Shown: positions 1 to 7,228 of the stretch, piece after piece
Layout: every line of letters begins with the position of its first letter
Numbering within the stretch: position 1 is the first letter of the stretch
From: JBBRYK01 sp038237665
GTDB taxonomy: Bacteria; Actinomycetota; Thermoleophilia; Gaiellales; Gaiellaceae
Length of the DNA: 9,046 nucleotides
Assembly (NCBI GenBank): GCA_038237665.1
Contig: JBBRYK010000099.1
Span: 1 to 9,046, forward strand
Reading direction: 5' to 3'
Translations under genes and position numbers: made by a program
The notes under the pieces: generated by a model
The model's input: only the letters and a program-made list of their open reading frames with translations
Database searches by the model: none
Told to the model about the DNA's origin: nothing

Positions 1-813
1 CCCGAGCGGGGCACAGTCGCGAATCGCCCGCATGAAGCTCTGCGCGTCGGCCGCGCCGAGTCCTTCGGCGATCCCGCCGATCACGTGGACCGGCACCGCC
101 GAGTTCCCGACGCCGATCCGCACAGCGGTGATGCTGGCGCCCACGTAGCGCTGTGGGAGCGTGCCTCCGCGTCCGCGATAGCTGAAGTAGGCCATTGGCA
201 GGAACACGTCGTAGAAACGCGCGAGCCCGCGGTAGGGAAAGCCAGGCCAGTACCCCGGATGCAGGTCGATTCCGATCTGGGAAGGAACGATCGCGCCGAG
301 CGGGTAGCGAGGGCCGACTGCGGCACGAAGCTGCGCAGACAGCGCGAGCAGACGAGCGTTGCGGAGCGAGACCGGCTGGACGACGCTCGCCTCGATGTCG
401 AGCGCGAACGAGTCGAAGCGCTCTCCTGCGGGGCTCGCGAAGCGGATTGCGGCGAGGGCGCGGCGCAGGTCCCGGGACGGGTTGGCGAGGGAAGGCAGGT
501 ACCAGGCAACGACGCGCAGGCCGGCTGCGTGCGCGGCGTCGAGGAAGCGCCCGAGAGCGCCGGCCCGCACGAGGTCCGTCGTCTGGCGGTAGTTGCCGGT
601 CTCGAGGAAGAGCGTCCGAGCCGGGTGCGCTGTGATCGCTGCGACGGTTGCCTCGGGCGCGGCCCACTCGCGCGTCCCGTAGATGTCGATCCAGGTGCCG
701 AGCCCGACAAAGGCGGAGAGGTCGCGTTTCGCCGGGGCGCTCGTCGCGACGCCGGCGGCGAGGAGCGCCGCCAGCACGAAGAGGGCGGCCAGGGAGCGAG
801 CTCGGCGGATCAC
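1..813 (-). CDS. Secreted glycoside-hydrolase-like TIM-barrel protein (3' end outside window)
   Basis: The minus strand is open from a GTG at 813 to the window edge, giving 271 residues with no stop. The N-terminus is a clear Sec-type signal peptide: a basic IRRAR stretch, a hydrophobic core of about residues 8-23, and a plausible cleavage site near the TSAPA at 24-28. The mature part alternates predicted strands and helices as in a (beta/alpha)8 barrel: TLFLET (67-72), RVVAWYLP (100-107), FALDIEAS (136-143, with acidic D139 and E141 at a strand end) and FLPMAYF (204-210). The last two motifs resemble the catalytic-strand and M-x-Y motifs of GH18-like and DUF4015-like hydrolases, so a role on extracellular polysaccharide or peptidoglycan is inferred; the exact family is not recognised. 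Reading-frame composition strongly supports this frame over the opposite strand, which is also open. There is no good Shine-Dalgarno ahead of the GTG; the start is chosen because it places the signal peptide at the very N-terminus. It is divergent from the response-regulator operon, 151 bases away. Confidence 0.75.
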   Translation of the reverse strand, partial: MIRRARSLAALFVLAALLAAGVATSAPAKRDLSAFVGLGTWIDIYGTREWAAPEATVAAITAHPARTLFLETGNYRQTTDLVRAGALGRFLDAAHAAGLRVVAWYLPSLANPSRDLRRALAAIRFASPAGERFDSFALDIEASVVQPVSLRNARLLALSAQLRAAVGPRYPLGAIVPSQIGIDLHPGYWPGFPYRGLARFYDVFLPMAYFSYRGRGGTLPQRYVGASITAVRIGVGNSAVPVHVIGGIAEGLGAADAQSFMRAIRDCAPLG

Positions 814-952
814 GCGCTGGAAATCGTGGCTGTCGTGGACGCTTGTCGCAAGCTCGGCCGCAGGTCGGTCCTCGCATTCGCAGTTCTGCCCGGTGGTCCG
901 TCTCCCTTGTCTCGGCCCAGCAGACGTGCCCGGAAGCGGAGGCGCTCGTGGC

Positions 953-958
953 TACCCT
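953..958 (+). promoter_or_regulatory. Probable -10 box (TACCCT) of the two-component/ABC operon
   Basis: TACCCT fits TANNNT and lies exactly six bases before the GTG start at 965, the spacing expected when transcription starts at the first base of the start codon. No clear -35 hexamer is seen around 930-935. The same arrangement (TANNNT, six bases, GTG) occurs before the aminotransferase gene in this window, which supports leaderless initiation. Confidence 0.45.
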
Positions 959-964
959 CTGGAA

Positions 965-1621
965 GTGGCTGAGATCTTGATCGTTGACGACGACGTGTCG
1001 ATTCGCCGCATGCTCGAACGTTCGCTCGAGGCCGAAGGCTTCGGCGTGCGGATGGCCCCGGACGGGGGCTCTGCACTTGTCGAAATGGAGCGGTCTCTGC
1101 CCGACCTGCTGATCCTGGATGTGGCGATGCCGGGCCTCGATGGACTCGGCGTCGCCCGGCGGTTGCGCTCGAAGGCGCTGCCGACACCGGTCCTCTTCCT
1201 GACCGCGCGCGACACCTTGTCCGATCGGGTTGCCGGGTTCGAGGCGGGTGGTGACGACTACCTCGTGAAGCCGTTCGCGTTTGCCGAGCTCCTTCTGCGC
1301 GTCCGAGCACTTCTGCGCCGGGGTCGAGGCCCCGGGGCAGCGCTCGTGCATCGTGACCTGAGCCTCGATCCTGAGGCTCGCCGGGCCACACGGTCGGGCC
1401 GGACGGTCGAGCTGACCCAGCGCGAGACCGATCTGCTCGAGCTCCTCCTCCGGAATGTCGGCCGGACGGTGACACGGACGCAGGCGCTCGCGGCGGTGTG
1501 GTCGGACAGCAGTGCGACCACCAATGTCGTCGATCGGTACGTCGCATACCTGCGCCGCAAGCTGGGTGACCCACCGCTGGTCGAGACCGTGCGCGGCGTG
1601 GGCTTCCGGCTCGCGCGTTGA
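965..1621 (+). CDS. OmpR/PhoB-family two-component response regulator
   Basis: This is a DNA-binding response regulator of 218 residues, a normal family length. The receiver domain (about 1-115) has the acidic pocket D8-D9-D10, phospho-acceptor D52 in LILDVAMPG, the switch threonine T80 in FLTARD, and the invariant lysine K102 in DDYLVKPF. A winged-helix Trans_reg_C domain (about 125-217) follows, with ELTQRETDLLELLL, the recognition-helix region TTNVVDRYVAYLRRKL and the terminal hairpin VRGVGFRL. All catalytic residues are present, so phosphorylation by the adjacent kinase should be functional. The reading frame is open far upstream, but conserved homology begins at the GTG at 965, which sits six bases after a TANNNT box and lacks a Shine-Dalgarno, pointing to a leaderless mRNA. 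Its stop overlaps the kinase start by four bases (TTGA). It probably regulates its own operon; the target genes cannot be seen. Confidence 0.95.
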   Translation: MAEILIVDDDVSIRRMLERSLEAEGFGVRMAPDGGSALVEMERSLPDLLILDVAMPGLDGLGVARRLRSKALPTPVLFLTARDTLSDRVAGFEAGGDDYLVKPFAFAELLLRVRALLRRGRGPGAALVHRDLSLDPEARRATRSGRTVELTQRETDLLELLLRNVGRTVTRTQALAAVWSDSSATTNVVDRYVAYLRRKLGDPPLVETVRGVGFRLAR

Positions 1622-2997
1622 CGCTGTCGCTTCGCGGCCGGGTTGCCGCCGCCGCCGGCGCGGCGATTCTGGTCGCCGTCGCTGTCGTGGCGGTCGCGGT
1701 CAGCGTGCTGGCCGGTAATCAGCTCAGGAGGAGCCTCGATCGGAGTCTGCGTGACCGAGCGGCCGAGGTCGCCCGGCTGAGCGTGTCAGCCCCGGCGGTC
1801 TTGACGACACCGGGTGCACTCGATGCGTGGATCGGAGGTGAGCAGCTTTCGGTCGAGGTCCTCGACCGGCGCGGCCGGTTGGTTGCGCGGTCCCTCTCGC
1901 TCGGCGGCTCGCTCCTGCCCACCCAGCTCGTGCGAGGCGTGATCGCACGCGGGCGGCCGGTCTATGGAAGCGACCGGTTGGGTGAGAAGCGGCTGCGGCT
2001 TTACATCGCGCCCTTGCCGAAGATCGGGGGCTCGGCGGCGGGTGGGGCGGTGATCGTCGCCGCGACCACCGCTTCGACGGCCGAGACGCTTGGACGCCTT
2101 CATCTGTTTGCACTGTTTTCGGCGCTCGCGGCGACGGCGCTGGCTGCCGGGGCGGCGTTCCTCCTCGTCCGGCGTGCGCTGCGACCGCTCGACACGCTCT
2201 CGGCAGGCGCCGAGTCGGTGGAGCGGACGGGTGATGTGCGCCGACGGCTTCCCGAACCGATCACGGGCGACGAGGTGGGCCGGCTGGCTGCGACCCTGAA
2301 TCGGATGCTGGCCGCGCTCGAGCGAGCGCGGGCCGGCGAACGGCGATTCCTCGCCGATGCCTCACACGAGCTTCGTACACCCGTGACCTCGTTGCGCGGG
2401 AACGTGGAGTATCTGCGCCGGCACGGGTACGAGGACGGCGTGGTCGCCGACCTGGCGGCCGACACCGAGCGGCTCTCCCTCCTGATCGAGGATCTCCTCG
2501 TTCTCTCCCGCGAAGACTCGGCCGGCGACGCGCCCCAGGAGGAGGTCCGGCTTGACGAGCTTGCGCGCGCGGCCGCCGCAGACGATCCGCGGCTGACGGT
2601 CGATGCTCCGGCGCAGGTCAGCGTCTGGGGCGAGCGACCTGCGCTGGAGCGAGCGCTTGCCAATCTGGTCGAGAACGCGCTCCAGTACGGTCCTCCCGAG
2701 GGGCGGGTGACCATCTCCGCGACTCTGGACGACGGCCTCGCCACACTGTCCGTGCGGGACGAGGGGCCGGGTATCGCGGATGGCGATGCGTCCCGGGCGT
2801 TCGAGCGGTTCTGGCGCGGACGTCACGACGTTCCCGGCTCGGGCCTCGGGCTCGCGATCGTCCGCGCGACCGCCGAGCGCCACGCCGGTCACGTCAGCGG
2901 GGTCGGCTCGACGTTCACGATCGAGCTGCCCGCTCTCAGAGAACTCTCAAACGGAACAGCTACACCTGAAGGGCAAACGAAGAAAGGACGAACGTGA
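1618..2997 (+). CDS. Membrane sensor histidine kinase (HAMP, HisKA, HATPase_c)
   Basis: This 459-residue kinase is the evident partner of the preceding response regulator. In order it has TM helix 1 (about 9-32), an extracytoplasmic sensor segment of about 125 residues with no family I recognise, TM helix 2 (about 162-184), a HAMP linker (about 185-237), and a HisKA dimerisation domain with the H-box FLADASHELRTPVTSL, in which H250 is the phosphorylated residue. The ATPase domain has the N-box NLVENALQYG (about 349-358), G1 DEGPGI (381-386), the F-box FERFWRG and G2 GSGLGLAI (407-414). All catalytic motifs are intact. The TTG start overlaps the regulator's stop codon and has no Shine-Dalgarno, so translation is probably coupled. 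No nearby in-frame ATG would keep the first helix at the N-terminus. The stop overlaps the GTG of the next gene. The stimulus is unknown; given the downstream exporter, an envelope signal or drug is plausible. Confidence 0.95.
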   Translation: MTLSLRGRVAAAAGAAILVAVAVVAVAVSVLAGNQLRRSLDRSLRDRAAEVARLSVSAPAVLTTPGALDAWIGGEQLSVEVLDRRGRLVARSLSLGGSLLPTQLVRGVIARGRPVYGSDRLGEKRLRLYIAPLPKIGGSAAGGAVIVAATTASTAETLGRLHLFALFSALAATALAAGAAFLLVRRALRPLDTLSAGAESVERTGDVRRRLPEPITGDEVGRLAATLNRMLAALERARAGERRFLADASHELRTPVTSLRGNVEYLRRHGYEDGVVADLAADTERLSLLIEDLLVLSREDSAGDAPQEEVRLDELARAAAADDPRLTVDAPAQVSVWGERPALERALANLVENALQYGPPEGRVTISATLDDGLATLSVRDEGPGIADGDASRAFERFWRGRHDVPGSGLGLAIVRATAERHAGHVSGVGSTFTIELPALRELSNGTATPEGQTKKGRT

Positions 2998-4166
2998 AGC
3001 TCTTGCGCCAGCTCTCGACCAGGCGGCTGATTGCCCTCATCGCCGGGTTCGTCGCGGCTGCCGTCGCCACCGGTGTCGGCAGCATCGCGGCGCTCGGGGG
3101 GAGCACACAGGCGCCTCCGCCCAAGCCACTCGACCAGGCGCTCGAAGCGGCCGTCACGGCCCCCCGGCCGGAGGGCGTGACCGCGCGCGTCCGCTTCACG
3201 AACAACCTCTTCCCATCCGGCGCTCTCGAGGGGCTCCCCGGATCCGGGGGCTCCGCGCTCACCTCCGGTGGATCGGGCCGGCTCTGGTGGAGCCCGACCG
3301 GGGGCGGCCGGATCGAGCTCCAGTCGGAAGCCGGCGACGCGCAGATCCTCTGGGACGACAAGCAGGTGACCGTCTGGGATAGCTCCTCGAACACGGTCTA
3401 CGACCTTCCTCTCCCCGCCCGGAAGCAGAACAGCCAGGAGAAGTCGCAGCCGCCGACCCTGGCGGAGATCGACGCCTTCCTGAAGCAGCTCGCGGAGCAA
3501 GCCAGCGTCTCGGATATGACGCCGTCCGAGCTTGCGGGCGAGCCCGCCTACCGCGTCTCTGTTTCGCCCGCGCACTCGGCAGGGCTCGTCGGTTCGCTCC
3601 GGCTCGCGTGGGACGCGCTGAACGGCGTTCCGCTCGAGATCGCAGTCCACGCGCAGGGTCAGTCGAGCCCCGCGCTGGCCCTGACGGTCACCGAGATCTC
3701 CTTCGGCCCTGTTTCGGCCTCCGACCTGACGGTGACGCCGCCTGCCGGCGCGAAGCGGGTCGAGCTCGGTGGCGGGGCCGGCAAGAAGGAGGGCACGGGC
3801 GGCGAGCAGAAGGTCGCCGGCCTCGCCGAGGTTCAGGCCGCCGTCCCGTTCAAGGTCGTGGCGCCGGAAGCGCTCGTCGGCCTGCCGCGGCAGGGCGTCC
3901 AGCTGATCGGCGGCGCCGACAAGGGCGTGCTCGTCCTGTACGGGCACGGCCTGGGGGCAATCGCTCTCGTCGAGCACGCCGCCACCGACCAGGGTCAGAG
4001 CGGGATCTCGAACCTGCCTGCCGTCGCGCTCCAGGGCACGACCGGGCACGAGCTCGCCACCCAGCTCGGCACGGTGCTCTTCTTCGACCAGGGCGGTGTC
4101 CGGTTCGTGCTCGCCGGCTCGATGCCGCCGGCCGCGGCGGAAGCTGCGGCGCGGAGCCTGGGGTGA
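2994..4166 (+). CDS. LolA/RseB-like exported protein
   Basis: This is a 390-residue protein with an N-terminal hydrophobic segment (about 12-34) after basic residues, acting as a signal anchor or uncleaved signal peptide. There is no lipobox cysteine, so it is not a lipoprotein. After a proline-rich linker, residues of about 45-250 look like the LolA/RseB (outer-membrane lipoprotein-sorting) fold: GRLWWSPTGGGRIELQSE, then AQILWDDKQVTVWDSSSNTVYDLPLP, then a strand-rich part ending FGPVSASDLTVTPPAGAKRVEL. A second domain (about 275-390) contains FKVVAPEALVGLP and resembles the small C-terminal domain of RseB or DUF4367-type proteins. A run of glycine and charged residues links the two. The GTG start has a good AAGGA five bases upstream and overlaps the kinase stop. 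In Gram-negatives such folds carry lipoproteins or sense misplaced ones; here, in a probable monoderm, it may bind a lipid-like ligand for the adjacent sensor kinase or exporter. That role is inference. Confidence 0.8.
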   Translation: MKLLRQLSTRRLIALIAGFVAAAVATGVGSIAALGGSTQAPPPKPLDQALEAAVTAPRPEGVTARVRFTNNLFPSGALEGLPGSGGSALTSGGSGRLWWSPTGGGRIELQSEAGDAQILWDDKQVTVWDSSSNTVYDLPLPARKQNSQEKSQPPTLAEIDAFLKQLAEQASVSDMTPSELAGEPAYRVSVSPAHSAGLVGSLRLAWDALNGVPLEIAVHAQGQSSPALALTVTEISFGPVSASDLTVTPPAGAKRVELGGGAGKKEGTGGEQKVAGLAEVQAAVPFKVVAPEALVGLPRQGVQLIGGADKGVLVLYGHGLGAIALVEHAATDQGQSGISNLPAVALQGTTGHELATQLGTVLFFDQGGVRFVLAGSMPPAAAEAAARSLG

Positions 4167-5092
4167 GCCACGCCGAGCCGCTCGTTGCGCGGGGTCTGGT
4201 CAAGCGGTACGGGGAGCTCGTCGCTGTCGACGGCGTCGACCTGAACGTCGGGTCCGGCGACGTCTTCGGGTACCTCGGGCCGAACGGAGCCGGGAAGACG
4301 ACGTCCCTGCGGATGCTCCTGGGGCTGATCCGACCGAGCGCCGGCAGCGTCGAGCTGTTCGGTCGCGACCCGCTGAAGGACGGCGCTGCCGCGCTCGACG
4401 GCGTCGCCGGCTTCGTCGAGGAGCCGCGCTTCTACCCGTACCTGAGCGGCCGGCGCAACCTGCGTTTGCTCGCCGACTACGACGAGCCGCCGACGCGCTT
4501 CCGAATCGAGGAGGTGCTCGACGTCGTCGAGCTTCGCGACCGCGGCGACGATCGGGTCGGCGGCTACTCGCACGGGATGAAGCAGCGACTGGGGATCGCG
4601 TCGGCGCTCCTGCGAGCGCCCCGGCTGCTGCTCCTGGACGAGCCGACCACCGGCCTCGACCCGGCCGGAATGCGCGACATGCGCGAGCTGATCCGTCGGC
4701 TTGCAGGCGAGGGGCTGACGGTGCTCCTCTCCAGCCATCTGCTGGGCGAGGTCGAGGAGCTCTGCAACCGTGTGGCCATCGTCCGGCGTGGCCGGGTCGT
4801 CTACGAAGGAGCGCTCGCCGACCTCAAGGAGCAGGCCGGGCGAACGTGGCGGCTACGCCCGACCGACGCGGACCGCGCGCGGGACATCGCACTGGGCTTT
4901 GGGGTGCGGGAGTTGAGCACGCAGGACGGCGAGCTGCAGTTCGGCGCGGACGAGTCCGTGGTGGCGGCGTTGACCGTGGCCCTCGGGCGGGAGGGGATCG
5001 GGATCACCGGCTTGCACGCGCACGCGGCGAGCCTCGAGGAGCTGTTCCTCGAGCTGACCGAGACCGACGACCTGGTCGAGGCTGCGGCGTGA
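4163..5092 (+). CDS. ABC transporter ATP-binding protein, BcrA/drug-export type
   Basis: This 309-residue cytoplasmic ATPase energises the permease encoded next. It has Walker A GPNGAGKTT (39-47), the signature YSHGMKQRL (from 135), Walker B LLLLDEPTTGLDP with D159 and the catalytic E160, and the H-loop in SSHLL. The Q-loop position reads GFVEEPRFYPYLSGRRNL, with glutamate where many ABC ATPases have glutamine, and the signature is YSHGM rather than LSGGQ; both are usual in the BcrA/bacitracin-resistance and natural-product export group. About 90 residues after the nucleotide-binding domain form the accessory C-terminal region of that group, ending LEELFLELTETDD. The GTG start overlaps the preceding stop (GTGA) and has GGAG six bases upstream. 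A reading frame extends further 5' but lies inside the previous gene. Substrate unknown; export of a peptide, lipid or drug is typical. Confidence 0.93.
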   Translation: MSHAEPLVARGLVKRYGELVAVDGVDLNVGSGDVFGYLGPNGAGKTTSLRMLLGLIRPSAGSVELFGRDPLKDGAAALDGVAGFVEEPRFYPYLSGRRNLRLLADYDEPPTRFRIEEVLDVVELRDRGDDRVGGYSHGMKQRLGIASALLRAPRLLLLDEPTTGLDPAGMRDMRELIRRLAGEGLTVLLSSHLLGEVEELCNRVAIVRRGRVVYEGALADLKEQAGRTWRLRPTDADRARDIALGFGVRELSTQDGELQFGADESVVAALTVALGREGIGITGLHAHAASLEELFLELTETDDLVEAAA

Positions 5093-5970
5093 GCGTGCTC
5101 GAGCGCGCCGACGCGCGCGCCGTTACCGCGCGAACCCCCGGGCGGGCGTCAGCCCTCCGCGGTACTGCGCGGGTGTATCGCTGGGAGCTCCTCAAGCTGC
5201 GCGCCCAGAAGCGGACCTACCTGGGTCTCGGCGCCGCCATGCTGGTTCCGATCGCGTTCGTCGTCGCACTGATTTTCAAGTCCGGGAGTCCCAACGACGT
5301 TCCGCTCGGCCGCTACATCCGCGAATCCGGGCTGGCCGTGCCGTTCGTCGTCCTCGAGTTCATGGCGATCTGGGGTCTGCCGCTGATCGCCGCGCTCGTG
5401 GCGGGCGACATCGTCGCCTCCGAGAGCCAGCACGGCACGCTGAAGACGATCCTGACGCGGTCGCGCAACCGGGGCGAGATCTTCGCGGGAAAGGTGCTCG
5501 CGGCCGCCACCTACACGGCAACGGCCGTGGTGTTGATGGCCGGCGTAGGTCTGGCCGCCGCCACTGCCGAATGGGGCTGGAAACCGCTGACCTCCCTCTC
5601 CGGGCCGAAGGTGTCGGCCGGGCACAGCTTGGTGCTGCTGGTCGCGACCCTTGGGCTCTACCTGCTGACGCTGCTCGGTATCGCGGCCTTCGGTCTCCTG
5701 ATCTCGACGATCACCCGCAACAGCGCGGCCGCGGTGGTCTCGACGTTGATGTTCGCGCTGCTGATGCAGCTGATCGGGGCGCTTCCGGGCACCGAAACGA
5801 TCCGGCCGTACCTGCTCAGCAACCAGTTCCTCGCCTGGCACGGACTGCTTCGAGTCCCGGTCGACTGGGCTCCGATCGACCGCGCGCTCTGGGTCAGCTC
5901 GCTCTACCTCGCCGTACCCCTCGCCGCCGCGTACCTGGTCTTCCTGCGCCGAGACGTCGCGGGCGACTAG
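5089..5970 (+). CDS. ABC-2 type transporter permease
   Basis: This 293-residue integral membrane protein is the partner of the upstream ATPase. An N-terminal cytoplasmic stretch includes the amphipathic YRWELLKLRAQKR typical of ABC-2 permeases. Six predicted helices follow at about 44-64, 84-106, 134-158, 180-206, 212-231 and 266-286. Between helices 2 and 3 is GDIVASESQHGTLKTILTRS (106-125), the family's conserved cytoplasmic motif, usually written as E...GTLK..L. The GTG start overlaps the ATPase stop by four bases with GAGG seven bases upstream; a second in-frame GTG lies two codons on and cannot be excluded. It is the last gene of the operon. Only 18 bases separate its stop from the convergent aminotransferase stop. 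Confidence 0.92.
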   Translation: MSVLERADARAVTARTPGRASALRGTARVYRWELLKLRAQKRTYLGLGAAMLVPIAFVVALIFKSGSPNDVPLGRYIRESGLAVPFVVLEFMAIWGLPLIAALVAGDIVASESQHGTLKTILTRSRNRGEIFAGKVLAAATYTATAVVLMAGVGLAAATAEWGWKPLTSLSGPKVSAGHSLVLLVATLGLYLLTLLGIAAFGLLISTITRNSAAAVVSTLMFALLMQLIGALPGTETIRPYLLSNQFLAWHGLLRVPVDWAPIDRALWVSSLYLAVPLAAAYLVFLRRDVAGD

Positions 5971-5988
5971 CGCAAGCGCCGGCGCAAG
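5971..5988. other. Minimal convergent gap without visible terminator
   Basis: Eighteen bases separate the stop codons of the permease and the aminotransferase. The gap contains a ten-base palindrome (GCGCCGGCGC) and a repeated GCGCAAGC, but no T-run on either strand. Transcripts from both sides probably overlap at their 3' ends unless Rho stops them. Confidence 0.4.
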
Positions 5989-7155
5989 CTACATAACGGC
6001 GAGCGCCATGCGGTCAACGGCCTGCTCGATCAGCGACCGCGACGTGCCCAGGTTCATACGCACGAATCCGCGGCCGAGCACGCCGAACTCGTGTCCCGAG
6101 GTGAGCGCGACGCCTCCACGGGAGAGGAACCGGGCAGCTGGATCGTCTCCCAGTTCGAGCGAACGACAGTCGAGCCAGGCCAGGTAGGTCGCCCGCCCGG
6201 GGTGGTATTCGACCCCGGGGAGACGCTCGGCCAGCAGATCGGGAAACCAGCGGCGAGTGCCGGCGAGATAGATCCTCAGCTCGTCGAGCCACGGCTCTGC
6301 ATGTGTGAAGGCGGCTTCCGACGCGAGTGCACCGAGGTGTCCGACGCGATCGTGCAGATCGAGCGGCAGCGCCGCCAGAGCGTCGCGCATGCGCTGCGAA
6401 CTTGCGATTGCCAGGCCGCACTTGAGGCCGGCGAGGTTCCAGGCCTTCGTGGCGGAGGTGAGCGTGATCGCCGATTCCGCGACGTCGTCGGGGAGCGTGC
6501 CGAACGGAACGTGCCGGGCGCCGTCGAAGGTCAGGGGCGCGTGGATCTCGTCGGAGAGCACGAGGCCGTCGTGGGTCTTGACGCTCTCGGCAAGCGCAAG
6601 CAGTTCGTCCCCCTGCGCGACGTAACCGGTGGGGTTGTGCGGGTTGCAGAGCAACATTGCCTTCGCTCCCTGGGCGAACGCCTCACGGATGCCGTCGAGC
6701 GGCAGCCGCCGCGGGCGATCGGGGCCGAGCAGGGGCACCTCGACGACCCGTCGCCCGGCCTCAGCGATCACCGAGAAGAACGGCGGGTAGACGGGTGTGT
6801 TGATCACCACGCCCGCCCCGGGGTTCGTGAGGAGGCGCAAGAGCTCTGCAACTCCGACCATCACGTCGGGGATCGCCAGTACCGCCCCGGGGTCGACGTC
6901 CCAGTCCCAGCGCCGCCGGGCGAAGCCCGAGAACGCCTCCCCGAGCTCCGACCCGGAAGCATGCGCGTATCCCAGATCCCCGTTTTCGATCGCCTCGACG
7001 AGCACGGCGCCGATCTCCGGCGCGAGCGGGAAGTCCAGCTCGGCAATGAACGAGGGCAGCACGTCGGGTGGGTGCTTCGCCCATTTCTCACTGCGACGGC
7101 GGCGCAACGCCTCCAGGTCGACCGAGTCGAAGGTCGGATTCGGTGTAGCTGCCAC
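5989..7155 (-). CDS. PatB/MalY-family PLP-dependent aminotransferase (probable C-S beta-lyase)
   Basis: This fold-type I PLP enzyme has 388 residues from the GTG at 7155. It shows the family's N-terminal R-RRSEKW motif, VINTPVYPPFF for the substrate pocket, NPHNPTG (171-177), SDEIHAPLTF with D202 expected to bind the pyridine nitrogen, SATKAWNLAGLK with K237 as the Schiff-base lysine, and an arginine-containing C-terminal FVRMNLGTS. MalY and PatB are about 390 residues long with their lysine at an equivalent place, so the length supports this start. Members usually cleave cystathionine or cysteine conjugates to pyruvate, ammonia and a thiol, or act as aminotransferases; the substrate here is not determined. 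A longer form from a GTG at 7185 adds ten residues that do not look like the family. The 7155 start is preferred because TACGCT lies exactly six bases ahead of it, suggesting a leaderless mRNA. It lies downstream of the ANTAR gene on the same strand. Confidence 0.9.
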   Translation of the reverse strand: MAATPNPTFDSVDLEALRRRRSEKWAKHPPDVLPSFIAELDFPLAPEIGAVLVEAIENGDLGYAHASGSELGEAFSGFARRRWDWDVDPGAVLAIPDVMVGVAELLRLLTNPGAGVVINTPVYPPFFSVIAEAGRRVVEVPLLGPDRPRRLPLDGIREAFAQGAKAMLLCNPHNPTGYVAQGDELLALAESVKTHDGLVLSDEIHAPLTFDGARHVPFGTLPDDVAESAITLTSATKAWNLAGLKCGLAIASSQRMRDALAALPLDLHDRVGHLGALASEAAFTHAEPWLDELRIYLAGTRRWFPDLLAERLPGVEYHPGRATYLAWLDCRSLELGDDPAARFLSRGGVALTSGHEFGVLGRGFVRMNLGTSRSLIEQAVDRMALAVM

Positions 7156-7161
7156 GCCTGG

Positions 7162-7167
7162 AGCGTA
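7162..7167 (-). promoter_or_regulatory. Probable -10 box (TACGCT) of the aminotransferase gene
   Basis: On the minus strand TACGCT fits TANNNT and is followed by six bases and then the GTG at 7155, the same geometry as ahead of the response regulator at 965. No clear -35 hexamer is seen. If correct, the aminotransferase has its own leaderless transcript in addition to any read-through from the ANTAR gene. Confidence 0.4.
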
Positions 7168-7195
7168 GTCGCGAGCGTCGTTCACCGCCCGCGAG

Positions 7196-7213
7196 GTTGC
7201 CTATTTTGGCAAC
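7196..7213. repeat. Perfect inverted repeat GTTGCC-6-GGCAAC, operator-like
   Basis: Six-base arms flank the AT-rich spacer TATTTT in the gap between the ANTAR gene stop (7229) and the aminotransferase start. In the direction of transcription it is not followed by a T-run, so it is a poor intrinsic terminator. Its centre lies about 49 bases upstream of the predicted transcription start at 7155, a distance suited to an activator or repressor dimer. A protein-binding site is the better reading but is inferred. Confidence 0.4.
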
Positions 7214-7228
7214 ACTAGAACTGCTGAC

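Noticed and set aside
841..853. Short hairpin GCTTG-TCG-CAAGC upstream of the secreted-protein gene
   Set aside because: Only five base pairs, easily chance in GC-rich DNA, with no T-run or other context.
85..972. Long open frame on the plus strand opposite the secreted protein
   Set aside because: Arg- and Glu-rich low-complexity translation typical of antisense GC-rich shadow frames; the minus strand gives a signal peptide and a coherent protein.
2889..4049. Long minus-strand frame opposite the LolA/RseB-like gene
   Set aside because: Mirror of the real gene with no recognisable motifs; the plus frame has a ribosome binding site, signal anchor and operon overlaps.
4433..4486. Glutamate in place of the Q-loop glutamine and YSHGM signature in the ATPase taken as a defect
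   Set aside because: Both changes are normal for BcrA-type drug exporters; the Walker motifs and H-loop are intact.
7156..7185. Ten-residue N-terminal extension of the aminotransferase from GTG 7185
   Set aside because: The extension is unlike the family and would include the probable -10 box; the GTG at 7155 gives the expected length. Not fully excluded.
6091..7218. Plus-strand frame of 375 residues opposite the aminotransferase
   Set aside because: The minus strand carries all PLP-enzyme motifs; the plus translation has none.
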